A program made the translations under genes and the position numbers. DNA of 15,358 bases, taken from positions 1-15,358 of the forward strand of contig JAUVIJ010000018.1 in assembly GCA_030592835.1 (NCBI GenBank). Direction: 5' to 3'. Positions 14,431 through 15,358 of this stretch are shown here, in pieces. Below the pieces are notes generated by a model. The model saw only the letters and a list, made by a program, of their open reading frames with translations, had not been told where the DNA came from and searched no databases. The DNA comes from Candidatus Cloacimonadota bacterium (GTDB lineage: Bacteria; Cloacimonadota; Cloacimonadia; Cloacimonadales; TCS61). Position 1 is the first letter of the stretch. Each line of letters begins with the position of its first letter.

Positions 14431-15358
14431 ATGGATATAGTTGAATCTGTTAGAAAAGAACTATTGTTGGAAGCTGATGCGATTCGTTTGATAGCTGAAA
14501 AAATCGATCAGAACATCAGTAATGCTATTGATATGATCTATAACTGCCCGGGAAAGATCGTCGTGACGGGTATGGGTAAAACAGGGATAATAGGTCGTAA
14601 AATCGCTGCTACACTTGCCAGTACGGGGACATCTGCTATTTTTCTTCATGCAGCAGAAGGTATTCACGGAGATCTTGGTGTTATCCGATCAGAGGATCTA
14701 GTTTTCGCTATCTCCTATAGTGGGAATACTCAGGAATTGATCTCGATTATTCCCTATATAAAATTTTTGAAAGTGCCAATAATTGCTATGACCGGTAACA
14801 GCGATTCTCAATTGGCAAAAAATGCGGATGTTCTCATAGACTGTTCCATCCCGAAAACCTATGAACCTTTTGGATTCATCCCTACTGCCAGTACTACTGT
14901 AATCCTAGCCCTAGGCGATGCTATTGCCGTAGCTCTTCTAAAAAAGCGGAATTTCAATGAATCTGATTTTGCCAGGTTCCATCCCGGTGGGACAATAGGG
15001 AAAAAATTGATTCTCAGAGTTATGGATCTGATGCATAGCGGAAAAGAGAATCCCGAGGTGAATGAAAAAGTGAAAATGGATCAGGTTATTATTGAAATGA
15101 CCTCGAAAGGTCTGGGTTGCACAAATGTGGTCAATGATCAGGGAATACTGGTCGGTATTGTAACGGATGGAGATCTGAGAAGAATCCTTACCCGATCTGC
15201 CGATATTCTGAATAAAACAGCGTCGGAAACCATGACTCCTGACCCTCGATATGTACAGAAAAATACTTTAGCTGTCGATGCTCTTAATACTATGGAAGAT
15301 AATAAAATAACTATGTTACCTGTCGTTGATGATGAGCAGAGACCGGTCGGAATGCTTC
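14431..15358 (+). CDS. kdsD: Arabinose-5-phosphate isomerase, KdsD/KpsF family (3' end cut by the window)
   Basis: KdsD interconverts ribulose 5-phosphate and arabinose 5-phosphate, the first step to Kdo for LPS. The visible 309 residues comprise an SIS sugar isomerase domain (about 1-190) with GMGKTGIIGRK (47-57), STGTSAIFLH (64-73), HGDLGVI (79-85), SYSGNTQE (95-102) and FHPGGTIG (183-190). Two CBS domains follow, with GIVTDGDLRRIL (242-253). Alignment to the E. coli enzyme gives K50, E102 and H184 for catalytic K59, E111 and H193, whereas E152 aligns with T143 in KTYEP. About 15 residues are missing beyond the window end. The ATG at 14431 has AGAGGAG (14418-14424) six bases upstream; an in-frame ATG at 14410 would lie before that site and is less likely. 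With the LpxL-type enzyme it supports an LPS-containing outer membrane. Confidence 0.92.
   Translation, partial: MDIVESVRKELLLEADAIRLIAEKIDQNISNAIDMIYNCPGKIVVTGMGKTGIIGRKIAATLASTGTSAIFLHAAEGIHGDLGVIRSEDLVFAISYSGNTQELISIIPYIKFLKVPIIAMTGNSDSQLAKNADVLIDCSIPKTYEPFGFIPTASTTVILALGDAIAVALLKKRNFNESDFARFHPGGTIGKKLILRVMDLMHSGKENPEVNEKVKMDQVIIEMTSKGLGCTNVVNDQGILVGIVTDGDLRRILTRSADILNKTASETMTPDPRYVQKNTLAVDALNTMEDNKITMLPVVDDEQRPVGML

Overview
The window looks like chromosomal DNA of an AT-rich, diderm (Gram-negative type) bacterium. Lipid A and Kdo enzymes (an LpxL/HtrB-type acyltransferase and a KdsD-type arabinose-5-phosphate isomerase) point to an LPS-bearing outer membrane. A large exported protein ends in a type IX secretion (Por) sorting-like domain. 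This combination fits Candidatus Cloacimonadota or another lineage near the Fibrobacterota-Chlorobiota-Bacteroidota group. The assignment is inferred from protein style, not from a marker search.

Layout. Positions 1-196 hold no gene, only two inverted-repeat structures. Positions 197-1378 (minus) carry tsaB followed by a dCMP/cytidine deaminase-family gene. From a divergent intergenic region, a tightly packed plus-strand run extends from 1492 to about 8927: an LpxL-type acyltransferase, a 653-residue exported protein, a CehA/McbA-like PHP protein, an OB-fold plus HD-domain (YhaM-like) protein, a YycJ/WalJ-like metallo-beta-lactamase-fold protein, a YrbG-like Ca2+/Na+ antiporter, DNA-3-methyladenine glycosylase I (tag), and a small gene that is broken or frameshifted at a T7 run. 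That last gene meets glgA tail to tail. glgA and an upstream flavin reductase-like gene form a minus-strand pair (8924-10985). Across a second divergent intergenic region lies a lone sugar-type ABC substrate-binding lipoprotein, then thrS, then kdsD, which is cut by the window end.

Function. Most genes are housekeeping: tRNA modification and charging (tsaB, thrS), nucleotide metabolism, envelope lipid A/Kdo synthesis, RNA or nucleotide turnover, alkylation repair and glycogen synthesis. glgA and a sugar-binding lipoprotein sit on opposite sides of one divergent promoter region, which may suit carbon storage and uptake, but this is inference.

I do not see a CRISPR array, transposase, prophage, toxin-antitoxin pair or defence island. 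No clear novel multi-gene system is visible. The points most worth a second look are the frameshifted small gene at 8750-8927, the thioredoxin-like domain without a CXXC pair in the exported protein, residue changes in the KdsD and Tag active sites, and the structured repeats at the left edge.
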